A DNA stretch of 50,710 nt from Flavobacteriales bacterium (GCA_947474675.1 CANJKA010000014.1:1-50710), one strand, 5' to 3'; counted from the first letter of the stretch, positions 7,933 through 16,575 are shown. The notes: generated by a model from the letters alone, not told the origin. Program-made: numbers and translations.

Positions 7933-8943
7933 CTATTTCACACATATTTTGAAACTTTCAAATTCACTACTCAGTACTTTTGCAAAAAGATCTTTTGATA
8001 GTAGTAAATCTGACTCCTTGATGATGATTTCATCGTGGATAGACAGAAATAGAATATCATTATCCATAAGTAATTGCCATACTCGTCTCATTATCTGAAC
8101 TTCTGTTGTTTGAAGCAACCAAGAAATGTTCGAATGAGGCTTGTTTTTTGAATAAGGATTTCTGTTTTCATATATCCTCTTATAGTTCGTTATCCATTCA
8201 ATCCAATCAGTATTGCCAAATAGTTTAGATAGGTACTTATTCGGTCTAGAGAAGAGTATTTCAAAGAATCTAGTCTTTGCTTCTTCTCTGCTGTTCAATT
8301 TAGCTAAATTCTGTAGGATGGTATAAATATCAAGCCCTAGATTTATCCAAGAAGAATATTCATTAGGACCAATGTGCTGCTGTAATATCTTCCCTAGCAA
8401 CATCGGTTGCATTTGAGCTACATCCAATGATGCTGTTTCTTCTCCATCCAATAATAGATTCGAACGGTAATCTTTTCTAAAATTTGTAACTGGTGTGTGG
8501 ACTCTTGCTGAGAAAGTATCGACTGTAAAGAAGTGAAAAATGTATCGATCCTTATTTTCTAAAAAACAATCAAAGTACGGCGAACTGGTGCTATTTTGAA
8601 GCAGTGTAACAAGTTTTAAAGACTGAGTCATAAAAACTTCAAGCTCGTCGAACACTTGGTTCTGTAAATCAAGCAATGACACATCGTATTTACCTTCTTT
8701 TATGGCTTTGTAATACGATGCTAAATTTCCCTGATTTGTTAATTTAAGAATTACATCCAGTTCATTTTGTTCAACCAGTGATTGTATTTCCAATTTTGGA
8801 TTGGATAAGAATCTTTCACGTATTTCAGTCATTGAAATGAACACATGAGAATTAGGATCTTTGTTTTTTAAACGTTGTTGCATAAATTGTTTTGTCCTCA
8901 CGTAGACAACAAACTGTTCTAAATTAGTATAAGTTGGTTTCAT
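7933..8943 (-). CDS. Minimal family-A DNA polymerase-like protein (palm/fingers only)
   Basis: 336 aa. The C-terminal 200 residues carry the landmarks of Pol I in order. Arg147 and Arg160 lie in the segment ending RSNLLLDG. Motif A is SLDVAQMQP (Asp174, Gln177). The motif B-like SREEAKTRFF has Arg219, Lys223 and Phe227 at the same 4+4 spacing as Klenow R754, K758 and F762. A QTTEVQIMRR helix matches the Klenow Q849 region, and motif C is SIHDEII (His303, Asp304, Glu305). There is no 3'-5' or 5'-3' exonuclease domain and the thumb is short. The Klenow E710 steric-gate position appears to be Gln179. It was probably built for element replication or repair, and lies next to RadC. Confidence 0.72.
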   Translation of the reverse strand: MKPTYTNLEQFVVYVRTKQFMQQRLKNKDPNSHVFISMTEIRERFLSNPKLEIQSLVEQNELDVILKLTNQGNLASYYKAIKEGKYDVSLLDLQNQVFDELEVFMTQSLKLVTLLQNSTSSPYFDCFLENKDRYIFHFFTVDTFSARVHTPVTNFRKDYRSNLLLDGEETASLDVAQMQPMLLGKILQQHIGPNEYSSWINLGLDIYTILQNLAKLNSREEAKTRFFEILFSRPNKYLSKLFGNTDWIEWITNYKRIYENRNPYSKNKPHSNISWLLQTTEVQIMRRVWQLLMDNDILFLSIHDEIIIKESDLLLSKDLFAKVLSSEFESFKICVK

Positions 8944-9079
8944 AGGTTGTTTTAATTTTATGCTATATTATTTATAGAATTTAGAATTAATAATTAATTT
9001 AAATCGTAGAAATGGTTTGGTAGAGAGTGGTGATCATTATTAATCTACCGAATCAATAGACTAGTGAAAAAAGGAATGA

Positions 9080-9706
9080 CTAGAGTAAATTTCTTTTGAT
9101 CATAGCTTTTTTAACTTTGACTACAGTTGTATTTGAACATCCTGTTATATCAGCTATTTCTCTTATTGTTAATTGTTTCAACAACTTCTTTTGTATAATT
9201 AGATGTTTCTGTAGTAATGCTTCATCAGATTGAACACTCCCAAGTTTCCTTCCTTTGAATTTACCGTTTGTTCTCGCTATTGCTATACCTTCAGATGTTC
9301 GCTCTTTAATGCGGTTGCGTTCCATCTGAGCGATTGATCCCATTACAGAAATAACGAGTTGAGCTGTAGGATTCTCTTTACCATTATCTAGTAAAGTTGT
9401 AAATCCTTCCTTCAATGACTTCAAACTGATTCCATTGATCGTAAATACTTCTATGGTTTTGAGAATATCTAAAAGATTTCTTCCAAGTCGATCAATAGAA
9501 TCTACAACAACTGTTATTGATTCATTTTGATTAGTAATTTCATCAAATAGCTTGATAGCTTCAGGTCGTAATAAGAACGGAACGTTTCCTTGAATCTTGT
9601 CCATGAATATTTTTTTACTATCATAACCGATGTGCTTTTTAAAATTCTCAATTTGCCTACTTGAACTCTGAGAAGCAGTCGAGATTCTTGAATAAAAATA
9701 ATACAT
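9080..9706 (-). CDS. Serine recombinase (resolvase/invertase family)
   Basis: 208 aa with the small serine recombinase layout. The N-terminal YSRIST contains the catalytic Ser9 with Arg7. The middle holds VVVDSIDRLGRNLLDI and the long E helix from MERNRIKERTSEGIAIA. The GRKLGS hinge follows, and a C-terminal HTH (LTIREIADITGCSNTTV) contacts DNA. It could resolve dimers or invert a segment of the element; no obvious pair of inverted target sites was found nearby. It lies upstream of the polymerase-like gene in the same direction. Confidence 0.92.
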   Translation of the reverse strand: MYYFYSRISTASQSSSRQIENFKKHIGYDSKKIFMDKIQGNVPFLLRPEAIKLFDEITNQNESITVVVDSIDRLGRNLLDILKTIEVFTINGISLKSLKEGFTTLLDNGKENPTAQLVISVMGSIAQMERNRIKERTSEGIAIARTNGKFKGRKLGSVQSDEALLQKHLIIQKKLLKQLTIREIADITGCSNTTVVKVKKAMIKRNLL

Positions 9707-9866
9707 ACTTTAAATTTTTAAATGAATGAATATTAGATGATTTGTACCATTTTTAGACTTCTAAATTATTTAAATCATTTGTACTGTATTTACTGGCTAT
9801 CAGTAATACATTATGATTTAGGATTAGAGTTTAGTCTAAAATGATAACATTGAAGAGAGAATTAAT

Positions 9867-10178
9867 TTATCTCCCTTCAATGAAATCAAGTACTTCAACC
9901 AACTGATCACAATAGACATCTTTTACCGTTTTTACAATTACACCTTTAACATTTAGAAATGAGATTGTATAAACGTCGATCCATTTCAATTGAATGATGA
10001 CGGTGCCCCTGTGTTTGAATCCGTTACATTGGAACTTCAAACCTCCTTGGTATATTTCACATTCTTTGAGAGATGTAAAATTCTGTGCTCCGTATGCAGC
10101 TAATGCCCATTTATCAGCATATTTAATTTGTTGGATAATTGTATTTGCAATATCCACCTGTTTATTTTCTTTTATCAC
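9867..10178 (-). CDS. Hypothetical protein
   Basis: 103 aa, probably a single small alpha/beta domain: a helical start (ANTIIQQIKYADKWALAAYG) followed by several strands (GGLKFQCNGF, GTVIIQLKWIDVYTISFLN). There is no signal peptide. It lies in the leftward run 7397-10846 of element 1. Proteins of this length are frequent in Bacteroidetes mobile elements, but I cannot name a family. Confidence 0.6.
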   Translation of the reverse strand: MIKENKQVDIANTIIQQIKYADKWALAAYGAQNFTSLKECEIYQGGLKFQCNGFKHRGTVIIQLKWIDVYTISFLNVKGVIVKTVKDVYCDQLVEVLDFIEGR

Positions 10179-10358
10179 GTTGTTAGTTTTTAATGAATGA
10201 TTTTAATTGTCACGGCTCAAATAGAATATCCATAGCTGAAAGTCCTTGAATTATTCAAAATTCTAAGAAGTAACAACTATGGATGAGAATGGTTAAATAC
10301 GTTAATCAAAAAGTTAGAGCATTCAATGTTATAGATTCTATTGGCATACAGTGAAGTA

Positions 10359-10523
10359 CTACTTTTTTAATTTCCACCAGATGCCGTAGAAAATAATTAC
10401 TGGAAATGCCAAATAATACACAATTCTAATGAGAACATTAATAGTGAAATTTAAAGCAAATACACTTACAACAACGACTGTAATGATTAACAGAAAGTTG
10501 AAAATACTTTTTATAAACTCCAT
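10359..10523 (-). CDS. Small membrane protein (54 aa)
   Basis: ATG at 10521-10523, TAG at 10359-10361. The peptide begins MEFIKSIFNFLLIITVVVVS and has two hydrophobic stretches (about residues 8-25 and 34-48), ending WWKLKK. It starts 5 bases after the stop of the gene at 10529, which supports co-translation. The size and two-helix hairpin would fit a holin-like or regulatory membrane peptide; this is unproven. Confidence 0.55.
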   Translation of the reverse strand: MEFIKSIFNFLLIITVVVVSVFALNFTINVLIRIVYYLAFPVIIFYGIWWKLKK

Positions 10524-10528
10524 AGCTA

Positions 10529-10846
10529 CTAGTATGCAAACAGCTTCATTTTTCCTTGAGGAATAACGAAACTTTCTCCATTAAAAGTTCCATTTTCTTC
10601 TCGAGTGGCACGAAATTTTCCAATTGTTAAAATTTGATCTTCTGCTATACCTAGCGACATTGTTTCCTTTCTAACTTGAACGTACATCGTTTTATCATTC
10701 AGAGTTAGTGATATTACGCCATCTATTGGATCTAAGACATAATCACGTGGATTTACTTCTCCAAATACTTCTACTAATTGATAAAGCGGTTTTCCGTAAA
10801 CAGTTGCAATACCTGATGCTTTTTGAAAAATGAAGTCTAAACTCAT
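10529..10846 (-). CDS. Hypothetical protein
   Basis: 105 aa, beta-rich (GVISLTLNDKTMYVQVRK, SFVIPQGKMKLFAY), with no signal peptide or known motif. It is first in a leftward pair with the 54-aa membrane protein. The region upstream contains repeated sequence and probably its promoter. Confidence 0.6.
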   Translation of the reverse strand: MSLDFIFQKASGIATVYGKPLYQLVEVFGEVNPRDYVLDPIDGVISLTLNDKTMYVQVRKETMSLGIAEDQILTIGKFRATREENGTFNGESFVIPQGKMKLFAY

Positions 10847-11310
10847 GATGTTATATTTTAAGTAAATAATAGTGAGAGGGCGGACTACCCAAGCTTTAGA
10901 AAAGGTTTGAGGGAGCGATGTTTAGGTGGAAACCACTCATTCACGCGAAAAAACATTCTTAAAAAAAATATAAAAAATAAAATTTTAGAAAATCAACTAT
11001 TATATGGATTTTAGCCATTAGAATATAATATATTGATAATCAAGTATAGTAACTCTTAATGATAATTTTTCTACTATCTCACAATTACACAAATAACATT
11101 TCATTGATTACTATAAAAAGCAAAGTAAGTTATTTGTATATTCTTTATCTGCAATAAAAAATAAAATTTTAGAAAACCATAGATTTAGCCGATTCTATGG
11201 TTTTATTAATATACTGTTGATGTAAAACAATTAATTTAAAATATTTTTAACATAAAAAATTTGATTTACAAATCAATTATTCATTACTTTTGTAAAGTAA
11301 TAGAAAGATT
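10847..11310. other. Intergenic control region with direct repeat and hairpin
   Basis: This region separates divergent genes. A 21-base sequence of the form AAAAAATAAAATTTTAGAAA plus A occurs at about 10972-10992 and again at about 11156-11176. The second copy runs into a hairpin with AAAACCATAGA / TCTATGGTTTT arms at 11173-11203. A GC-richer stretch lies at 10870-10945. No ORF of note is present. It may hold a replication or regulatory locus of element 1; this is inference. Confidence 0.45.
11261..11292 (+). promoter_or_regulatory. Bacteroidetes-type promoter
   Basis: TTG at 11261-11263, then 21 bases, then TACTTTTG at 11285-11292. This fits the TTG/TAnnTTTG consensus. It would drive the small gene at 11311, giving a leader of about 12 bases. 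Confidence 0.6.
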
Positions 11311-11496
11311 ATGGGCAAGTTATTAATAAATAAGAGATTGATTAAGTCTGATAAAGAAGTTAAATCTGAGAAAATTTCTTTGGATAATGGTAATAGTTTA
11401 TACAAACCTCTTTCCGATTTTAAATGGAAAGATGCATCTCAAGCTGAATTACATCAAAATTCTATCAAGTCTTATACAAAGAAATACGCATTTTAA
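11311..11496 (+). CDS. Small hypothetical protein (61 aa)
   Basis: A highly charged, lysine-rich peptide (MGKLLINKRLIKSDKEVKSE...) with no membrane segment. It has its own promoter just upstream and a terminator-like hairpin just downstream, which supports a real transcription unit. Its function is unknown. Confidence 0.5.
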   Translation: MGKLLINKRLIKSDKEVKSEKISLDNGNSLYKPLSDFKWKDASQAELHQNSIKSYTKKYAF

Positions 11497-11521
11497 AATA
11501 TCATAATCAAAAAATAAAACT

Positions 11522-11545
11522 GGGAGACGTGAGTCTCCTTTTTCC
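11522..11545 (+). terminator. Hairpin followed by T run
   Basis: GGAGAC-GTGA-GTCTCC followed by TTTTTCCTTT. It ends the 61-aa gene's transcript but lies only a few bases before the ATG at 11549. It may therefore act as an attenuator for the next gene. Confidence 0.7.
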
Positions 11546-11548
11546 TTT

Positions 11549-12196
11549 ATGGTAGAATCTCAATTATTAGCGAAAAAAGTAAGAGATAATGTCTTCACTC
11601 AATATGATGATTTAGTATTTCCTAAAGGTGTTGTTGAAATTCATCTTTACGGCTACAATATCATATCTGAAGGTAAAAAGAAAAGATATTTAATTGAGCT
11701 ACATTTTTATATTGGTTTTGCACTATTGAAATTTTACCCCAAAAAGCTAAAAAACAATAAACGTAAATATGAGATAAGAGGTTCTGAATTAGGTTTTAAT
11801 TTATCTAAACCTGAAATCTTCAAACTCATGTACGAATGCGCAAAGATAATGCGTGACTATCTAGAGAATAATCAAAACTGTTTTGTTGGTTATGTTGGGC
11901 AAACTGATAAAGTTGATAATCAAAACAACAGAAGGCGTTTATTTTCTCAACGTTCTTCTATTTATAATTTGTTAACGAACTCTATTTTTATTGCCCCGAA
12001 GTACAAACTATCTTCTAAGAAAATATTTGAAGAGGTCAACTTACGTTTGATTCGAAAAGTAAGATCCAAGCAAGAAGGGAAAATTACCAAAGAGCAGATG
12101 GACAACTATAAATTATTCATGGATTTTTTCACAGAGAACCAGAAAGATCTTTATGAATTAATGACTGAAGAGACGAGAGCTAAATATATAAAATGA
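11549..12196 (+). CDS. Hypothetical protein
   Basis: 215 aa, basic, mixed alpha/beta, with no signal peptide. Notable parts are a strand-rich start (GVVEIHLYGYNIISEG, YLIELHFYIGFALLKFYP) and a helical, charged C-terminus (SKKIFEEVNLRLIRKVRSKQ). The start is uncertain because the ATG sits directly behind a terminator-like hairpin and has no clear ribosome binding site. An internal start is possible. No family is recognised; it probably belongs to the element's replication or regulatory genes. Confidence 0.55.
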   Translation: MVESQLLAKKVRDNVFTQYDDLVFPKGVVEIHLYGYNIISEGKKKRYLIELHFYIGFALLKFYPKKLKNNKRKYEIRGSELGFNLSKPEIFKLMYECAKIMRDYLENNQNCFVGYVGQTDKVDNQNNRRRLFSQRSSIYNLLTNSIFIAPKYKLSSKKIFEEVNLRLIRKVRSKQEGKITKEQMDNYKLFMDFFTENQKDLYELMTEETRAKYIK

Positions 12197-12534
12197 TTTT
12201 TTCCAGATTGTATGTTTTTATTTCAATATTTTTTTTAAAAAAAACACTCCTAAAAATAAGCAATTTTAAAAATTGAACCTTCTGGACATTCAAAATAAAT
12301 ATGAATTTACAGAAGGTTCAATAATTATTTTTTGATAAAACTCAATCGGTAAAAATCAGCAAAAAACTACTTGGTTTAAAAACCTTATTAATGAAATTTA
12401 TAAATAACTTTCTTAAAAAGATTATTATAATACTTTATTTAAGGTGCTGTAAATTTAGCTTCAATATTTATTCAAATTGATAAGGTTTTTTCGTTAATAA
12501 TATTCTAATTTGTTCTCTTGTAATCAATAAGAAA
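12197..12534. other. Intergenic region with terminator, no gene seen
   Basis: This AT-rich stretch lies between convergent genes. It contains the hairpin described separately at 12273-12321 and no coding potential. Confidence 0.5.
12273..12321 (+). terminator. Long-stem hairpin, probable terminator
   Basis: Perfect 12-base arms TTGAACCTTCTG and CAGAAGGTTCAA enclose about 25 bases that hold a second small stem (ATTCA/TGAAT). A T-rich tract follows. It lies downstream of the rightward 215-aa gene. Confidence 0.6.
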
Positions 12535-13512
12535 TTACCACCCCTCACAATTATTGTCTTCCACTTTGATAATCGGAATCGACTTCATTTCTCCATTAAA
12601 TATTCCCTTCAAAACATCTTCTCTAATTTGCTTTTTATTTGCTTTATTTATTTTGCTTTTGTTCTTTTTTAACTCAACCTCTTTTATTAGTTTTTCCAAA
12701 CTGATTTTACCAAAATAAATACCCCTTGTATGATATGAGTAATTTGTCAACTTCCAGTTAATCGCTAGTATTTCAACCAATTTCTCAAATTGGTATCTTT
12801 TTGAATAATGATCTAATATTCTTTTTGAATCTCCATTTATAGTTTCCTTATTAGGTATATCATTTATCCGTGTATATCCTAACATTCTTGCGAAAATCAT
12901 ATTTCTATTTGTCAAGATATATTCTTTTTCACCTATAATAGATCGTATTGCTAAATTAGCAACCAATTGATCTAGATCAGAAATACTTTTATCATTATTC
13001 CTGTATTGTATCAACACGTCAATACTCGCCATTGCATAAGCAATTTTGGATTCTAGTAAAACTTCTAACTCTTTCCCTTTTTCAATTACCTTTGAAGTTT
13101 TATCCGTACTTACTGATAAGTTTTTTAATGTTTGATAGACATTGTAAAATTCACAACATAATTCATATTGTTTTTTATTAACTTCAAATAATCTGGACAA
13201 TTCTTCAACTTCGAAAGCATCAGGCTCCCATTCACCTCCTGCTGAAGTAAAACCATTACGATTACCTTGACCAAAAAAATCTAAATCTTGATTTTTTAAA
13301 AGATTCTCAATCTGCTCTTTTTCATTATTATTGCCATTATATTTTAAATAAATAAATTGATTAACAACTGTGTTAATATCGTTTATTTTAAATACTGTTT
13401 TTGATAGTCTATAAATACCAAAGTATAACATATTATCAATTGTTTCAACTTTTTTATTATACAAAGAAGGTAGGAATGATATTGGGATTTGTACATGATG
13501 TAATTTTTTCAT
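12535..13512 (-). CDS. Hypothetical mobile-element protein
   Basis: 325 aa, with no signal peptide and mostly helical. It contains a glycine-rich patch (FFGQGNRNGFTSAGGEWEPDAF) and a basic C-terminal part (LKKNKSKINKANKKQIRED). It lies directly downstream of the two excisionase-like HTH genes, the position often taken by replication or mobilisation proteins in Bacteroidetes elements. I see no relaxase, primase or ATPase motif, so its role is unknown. Confidence 0.6.
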   Translation of the reverse strand: MKKLHHVQIPISFLPSLYNKKVETIDNMLYFGIYRLSKTVFKINDINTVVNQFIYLKYNGNNNEKEQIENLLKNQDLDFFGQGNRNGFTSAGGEWEPDAFEVEELSRLFEVNKKQYELCCEFYNVYQTLKNLSVSTDKTSKVIEKGKELEVLLESKIAYAMASIDVLIQYRNNDKSISDLDQLVANLAIRSIIGEKEYILTNRNMIFARMLGYTRINDIPNKETINGDSKRILDHYSKRYQFEKLVEILAINWKLTNYSYHTRGIYFGKISLEKLIKEVELKKNKSKINKANKKQIREDVLKGIFNGEMKSIPIIKVEDNNCEGW

Positions 13513-13599
13513 ACTGATTTATATTTTAAATTAAAATTATATTTTTTAGAGGTAGGTTTTAGTTGATAAATTCAATTAATTGCAGTAGGATAATAATTC

Positions 13600-13875
13600 T
13601 TATCTTATACTCGGCTTATAATTTTTCTCTATCATTTCATCTATATCAGATTGACGATAGAAAAACTTACCATTAACTTGTGAGAAACCGATATAACCAT
13701 CATCCCTCATTTTCTGCAATGTAGACTTACTAAGATTTAAAATGCTCATTAGTTGAGCACTATCAAAAATCACTTCTTTTGGATTTTTTTGTTTTTCTGT
13801 TAACGCTTTATGCATTTGATCTAATCTCAAAATCAAAGCATCGTAAGATTCTTGGGGCAGTAATTGGAAATTCAT
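13600..13875 (-). CDS. Helix-turn-helix protein, excisionase-like
   Basis: 91 aa. A helical N-terminus is followed by a MerR/excisionase-type winged HTH: FDSAQLMSILNLSKSTLQKM, then RDDGYIGFSQVNGKFFYRQS and DIDEMIE. This 'HTH_17'-like layout is typical of Bacteroidetes integrative elements, where paired copies control excision. It overlaps the upstream HTH gene by 4 bases (13872-13875), so the two are translationally coupled. Confidence 0.82.
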   Translation of the reverse strand: MNFQLLPQESYDALILRLDQMHKALTEKQKNPKEVIFDSAQLMSILNLSKSTLQKMRDDGYIGFSQVNGKFFYRQSDIDEMIEKNYKPSIR

Positions 13876-14138
13876 AGTTTTTCATTTTTTAAAGGATTAG
13901 TAATTGGAGTACTTTTTAGCCACACAATTAATTCAGTTCTATCAAAATACAGTTTTTTACCTTGAGGACAATAATGAGGTATTGATTTAGTACTTGTTAG
14001 CTTGTACACATTTGAAGCGCTTAAATCCAATAGAGTACACGCTTCAGTGAGGTTTAGAATGTCTTTTTGGAGAACATTTTGTTCGGACAACATTCTTTCG
14101 ATATTGTCTAGTTTTCTGATAATATAATCTTCGCTCAT
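13872..14138 (-). CDS. Helix-turn-helix protein, excisionase-like
   Basis: 88 aa. The DNA-binding part is LNLTEACTLLDLSASNVYKL followed by TSTKSIPHYCPQGKKLYFDR and TELIVWL, an HTH_17/Xis-type fold. It is first of the coupled pair; the second starts inside its last codons. With the integrase downstream of the same control region it probably sets the direction of recombination. Confidence 0.82.
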   Translation of the reverse strand: MSEDYIIRKLDNIERMLSEQNVLQKDILNLTEACTLLDLSASNVYKLTSTKSIPHYCPQGKKLYFDRTELIVWLKSTPITNPLKNEKL

Positions 14139-14242
14139 TTTCTTTTTATAAGTTTATGAGGCAAATGTAAATAGTTGATTTTCTTTAAATAGTATGATAA
14201 TGATATTCAAAAATGGAATCTTACTATTCCTACTATTTTTAT

Positions 14243-15127
14243 TTATAATAGATCAAATATTCTATCTATTTTTTCTTTTTCTTTAGGAGAAGTAATTTTG
14301 TTAGATGACATGTTATTAGCTGTCATGATAACTTTCTGTTCATTTGTATAAAATGATTGTGATTTTTCAATTTCTGAAAATTTCAAATTATTGAAATAAG
14401 GCTTCAATTTTATAATTATATAAACAAATTGTGTTGTTTCACATTTTATATAGACTTTTAAATGTTCTTGAAAAACATTTTCACTCTTGAAAACATTAAA
14501 TAAATTACAGACTTCATCCGATGATTCTAGTAAATTAACTTCTGATACTAATTTATTTAAAATTATTTGAAAATCTTTTATATTAACATCCGATTTTAAC
14601 TGAAAAGAACAAAGATTTGAATATTCTTTATTTAACACTTTTGGAGCTTTAATAGTTTTAGATTTTAGCAACAATAACCTTTCACTAGCTAACCTTCTTA
14701 ACTCTTCAAGAGTAAGGTACTCAACTTTAATGAATTCATCAATAATATCATTACATTTTTCTCCATCAACACTTATTTCTTTGTCTTGCTTCTTATTAAA
14801 CACGTAGCTATAACCTATATCGTCATTTTCATTAATTGAATATTGATGAACTATATAATATGTCAATAAAAAATTAATGATTTCAGAAGTTTTTTTCCAA
14901 AAAGCAACATATTCTAATTTATTTGAAATTTTAATATTATAAAAGGCTCTTACTTTTTCATTTAAATGATAATGATATTCTTTAGCTGAAATGAAACCAT
15001 TATAACTAAATAGTGCCATTGTGATATCATCTTCATCATCAATACTCCATCCAGATTGTCTAATTTCTAATTCAACAACTCTATTTAATTCAATTAATTC
15101 TTGATAGTCTCTTAATAATTTTTCCAT
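14243..15127 (-). CDS. Hypothetical protein encoded behind the integrase
   Basis: 294 aa from the ATG at 15125-15127. An upstream ATG in the same frame would overlap the integrase by about 80 bases and adds an unlikely hydrophobic leader, so the shorter form is preferred. It begins 4 bases after the integrase stop and is probably co-transcribed. It is mostly helical, with a C-terminal FQEHLKVYIKCETTQFVYII segment and a charged tail. Related-looking proteins often sit next to Bacteroidetes integrases, but no function is known to me. Confidence 0.65.
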   Translation of the reverse strand: MEKLLRDYQELIELNRVVELEIRQSGWSIDDEDDITMALFSYNGFISAKEYHYHLNEKVRAFYNIKISNKLEYVAFWKKTSEIINFLLTYYIVHQYSINENDDIGYSYVFNKKQDKEISVDGEKCNDIIDEFIKVEYLTLEELRRLASERLLLLKSKTIKAPKVLNKEYSNLCSFQLKSDVNIKDFQIILNKLVSEVNLLESSDEVCNLFNVFKSENVFQEHLKVYIKCETTQFVYIIIKLKPYFNNLKFSEIEKSQSFYTNEQKVIMTANNMSSNKITSPKEKEKIDRIFDLL

Positions 15128-15131
15128 AAGT

Positions 15132-16352
15132 CTAATCGTTAAAAACATCCATTGCATTATCAAGTTCAGAATTGATAATTTTCGCATAAATTTGTGTTTC
15201 CTTGATTGCACTGTGTCCCATTAATTTTGAAACTTTATCAATCGAAACACCTTTTCTTAACGCTCTTGTTGCCCATGTGTGTCTAGAAATGTGAAATGAT
15301 ATTTTCTTTTCAATTTTAGCCACCTTTGCAATTAGCTTTAAATTCTTATTTATAAATGCTGTAGATGAACTTATAGCATCATCCAAATCTTTGGCTGTTT
15401 TAGTATAAATATCTGTAGGAAGCATATCAAAAATAAAATCATTAGAAATTGAATCAATTGATTTATATTTTGACAGTATATCCAAACCTTTATTTGGCAC
15501 TTTTACAGACAATTGACTTTTTGTTTTTTTGATAGTAAAATTGATATTTGTACCATCAAAATGTTTCCATTGTAATTGTAGCATATCAGAAACCCTCAAA
15601 CCACCCACACAGGAAGCAAATACAAACATATCTTTGTGTGAATCCATTCTTGTACCTAAATCTGTTTTAACCTTCTCAAATGCGGCTAATTCATCCTCCG
15701 TTAAATATTCACGTTGAGTCTTTTCCGTTTTCATTTTATAACGTAAAAAAGGATTAATATCATAATCAATTAAATCCTGTTCAAATGCTTTGTTAAAAAC
15801 CAAACGAATAAATTTTAAATTTCCATGAATTGTATTTATTGAGTTTTCTTTTTTAACTTTTAAATACTTTTCGTAATCAGCAATAAATTTTGGAGTAATA
15901 TCTGTAAACAATAAATTAGGTTCATACTCTCTAAGTTTTGTAATAATTGATTTCGTCCTTGAATATGTACCAGCTTTGTTGTCTATTTCATAACCATCAA
16001 CTATTTCATCAGCAAACTTCAAAAAATCAACTGGAGTTTTTCCTTCCAAAGTAGTACGTATCACCTTTACAGATACATTTTTTCTAGTTGATTCCAGTTT
16101 AATAACCTCGTCTTGAATTTCTGAAAATCGCTTACTAATTGCAGAGTTCTTTCGAGCAACAGTTTCTTTGTGATCCTTCCCTTTTGCTGTTGACTTTATT
16201 TTTTTATTTTTTTCATCCCAATCAGATTCAATGACCATATAGCCAGTTGAGATATAACTTATTTTCCTATTTTTAATTATTCTGTAATGTATTGGAGATT
16301 CTCCATTTTTATTAACTTTATCTTTTCGATACACAATACTTACTGAAGACAT
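15132..16352 (-). CDS. Tyrosine recombinase/integrase of element 1
   Basis: 406 aa. The N-terminal arm-binding and SAM-like core-binding domains span about residues 1-210. The catalytic domain shows Arg in GGLRVSDML, the beta-turn Lys in TIKKTKSQL, His-x-x-Arg in SFHISRHTWATRAL, then GHSAIKETQIYAKI with the nucleophilic Tyr. All key residues are present. It sits about 185 bases from the right att copy and reads inward. It would catalyse integration at the tRNA-Lys 3' end and, with an excisionase, excision. Confidence 0.95.
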   Translation of the reverse strand: MSSVSIVYRKDKVNKNGESPIHYRIIKNRKISYISTGYMVIESDWDEKNKKIKSTAKGKDHKETVARKNSAISKRFSEIQDEVIKLESTRKNVSVKVIRTTLEGKTPVDFLKFADEIVDGYEIDNKAGTYSRTKSIITKLREYEPNLLFTDITPKFIADYEKYLKVKKENSINTIHGNLKFIRLVFNKAFEQDLIDYDINPFLRYKMKTEKTQREYLTEDELAAFEKVKTDLGTRMDSHKDMFVFASCVGGLRVSDMLQLQWKHFDGTNINFTIKKTKSQLSVKVPNKGLDILSKYKSIDSISNDFIFDMLPTDIYTKTAKDLDDAISSSTAFINKNLKLIAKVAKIEKKISFHISRHTWATRALRKGVSIDKVSKLMGHSAIKETQIYAKIINSELDNAMDVFND

Positions 16353-16398
16353 ATTATTATAATTAGTATAAGCAAATATAAGTTAAAATAAACAAATT

Positions 16399-16420
16399 GG
16401 GGTAAACATTGGGGTAAACA
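16399..16420 (+). repeat. Tandem GGGGTAAACA pair, probable integrase arm sites (element 1 right end)
   Basis: Copies at 16399-16408 and 16411-16420 are 12 bases apart and in the same orientation as the pair at 3785-3805. They lie between the integrase start and the att core, so they could also serve in autoregulation of int. Confidence 0.65.
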
Positions 16421-16536
16421 ATTTGAATATTTGTTAACATTTAGAAAGTTTTAATGAAATCTACTTAATTTGTAACACACTGTAGACTAGTGTTTTTAAG
16501 TCTTTTTTAGGTTTTTAAAATGTTGAATCGGTGCTA

Positions 16537-16575
16537 CCAGCGGGATCACTAGACAACTAGTCAAAACAAACTAAA
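16537..16575 (+). repeat. Middle attachment site, junction of element 1 and element 2
   Basis: The 14-base core CCAGCGGGATCACT is shared with the tRNA end. The following 25 bases are shared only with the copy at 50551. The 39-base direct repeat with 50551-50589 defines the ends of element 2. Confidence 0.9.

Larger units (their letters stand above)
3717..16550. mobile_element. Element 1: integrated element in tRNA-Lys with tyrosine integrase
   Basis: Bounded by direct 14-base copies of the tRNA-Lys 3' end (3717 and 16537), about 12.8 kb apart. A tyrosine integrase lies just inside the right boundary, with two excisionase-like HTH genes nearby. Paired GGGTAAACA repeats lie near both ends (3785-3805, 16399-16420), as expected for integrase arm-binding sites. 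The cargo includes a secreted protease cluster, RadC, a family-A polymerase-like protein and a serine recombinase. No relaxase or conjugation genes are seen. It probably inserted after element 2, since it lies next to the intact tRNA. Confidence 0.85.

Noticed and set aside
15128..15211. Longer start for the gene at 14243
   Set aside because: It would overlap the integrase by 80 bases; the ATG at 15127 lies 4 bases behind the integrase stop and suits co-translation.
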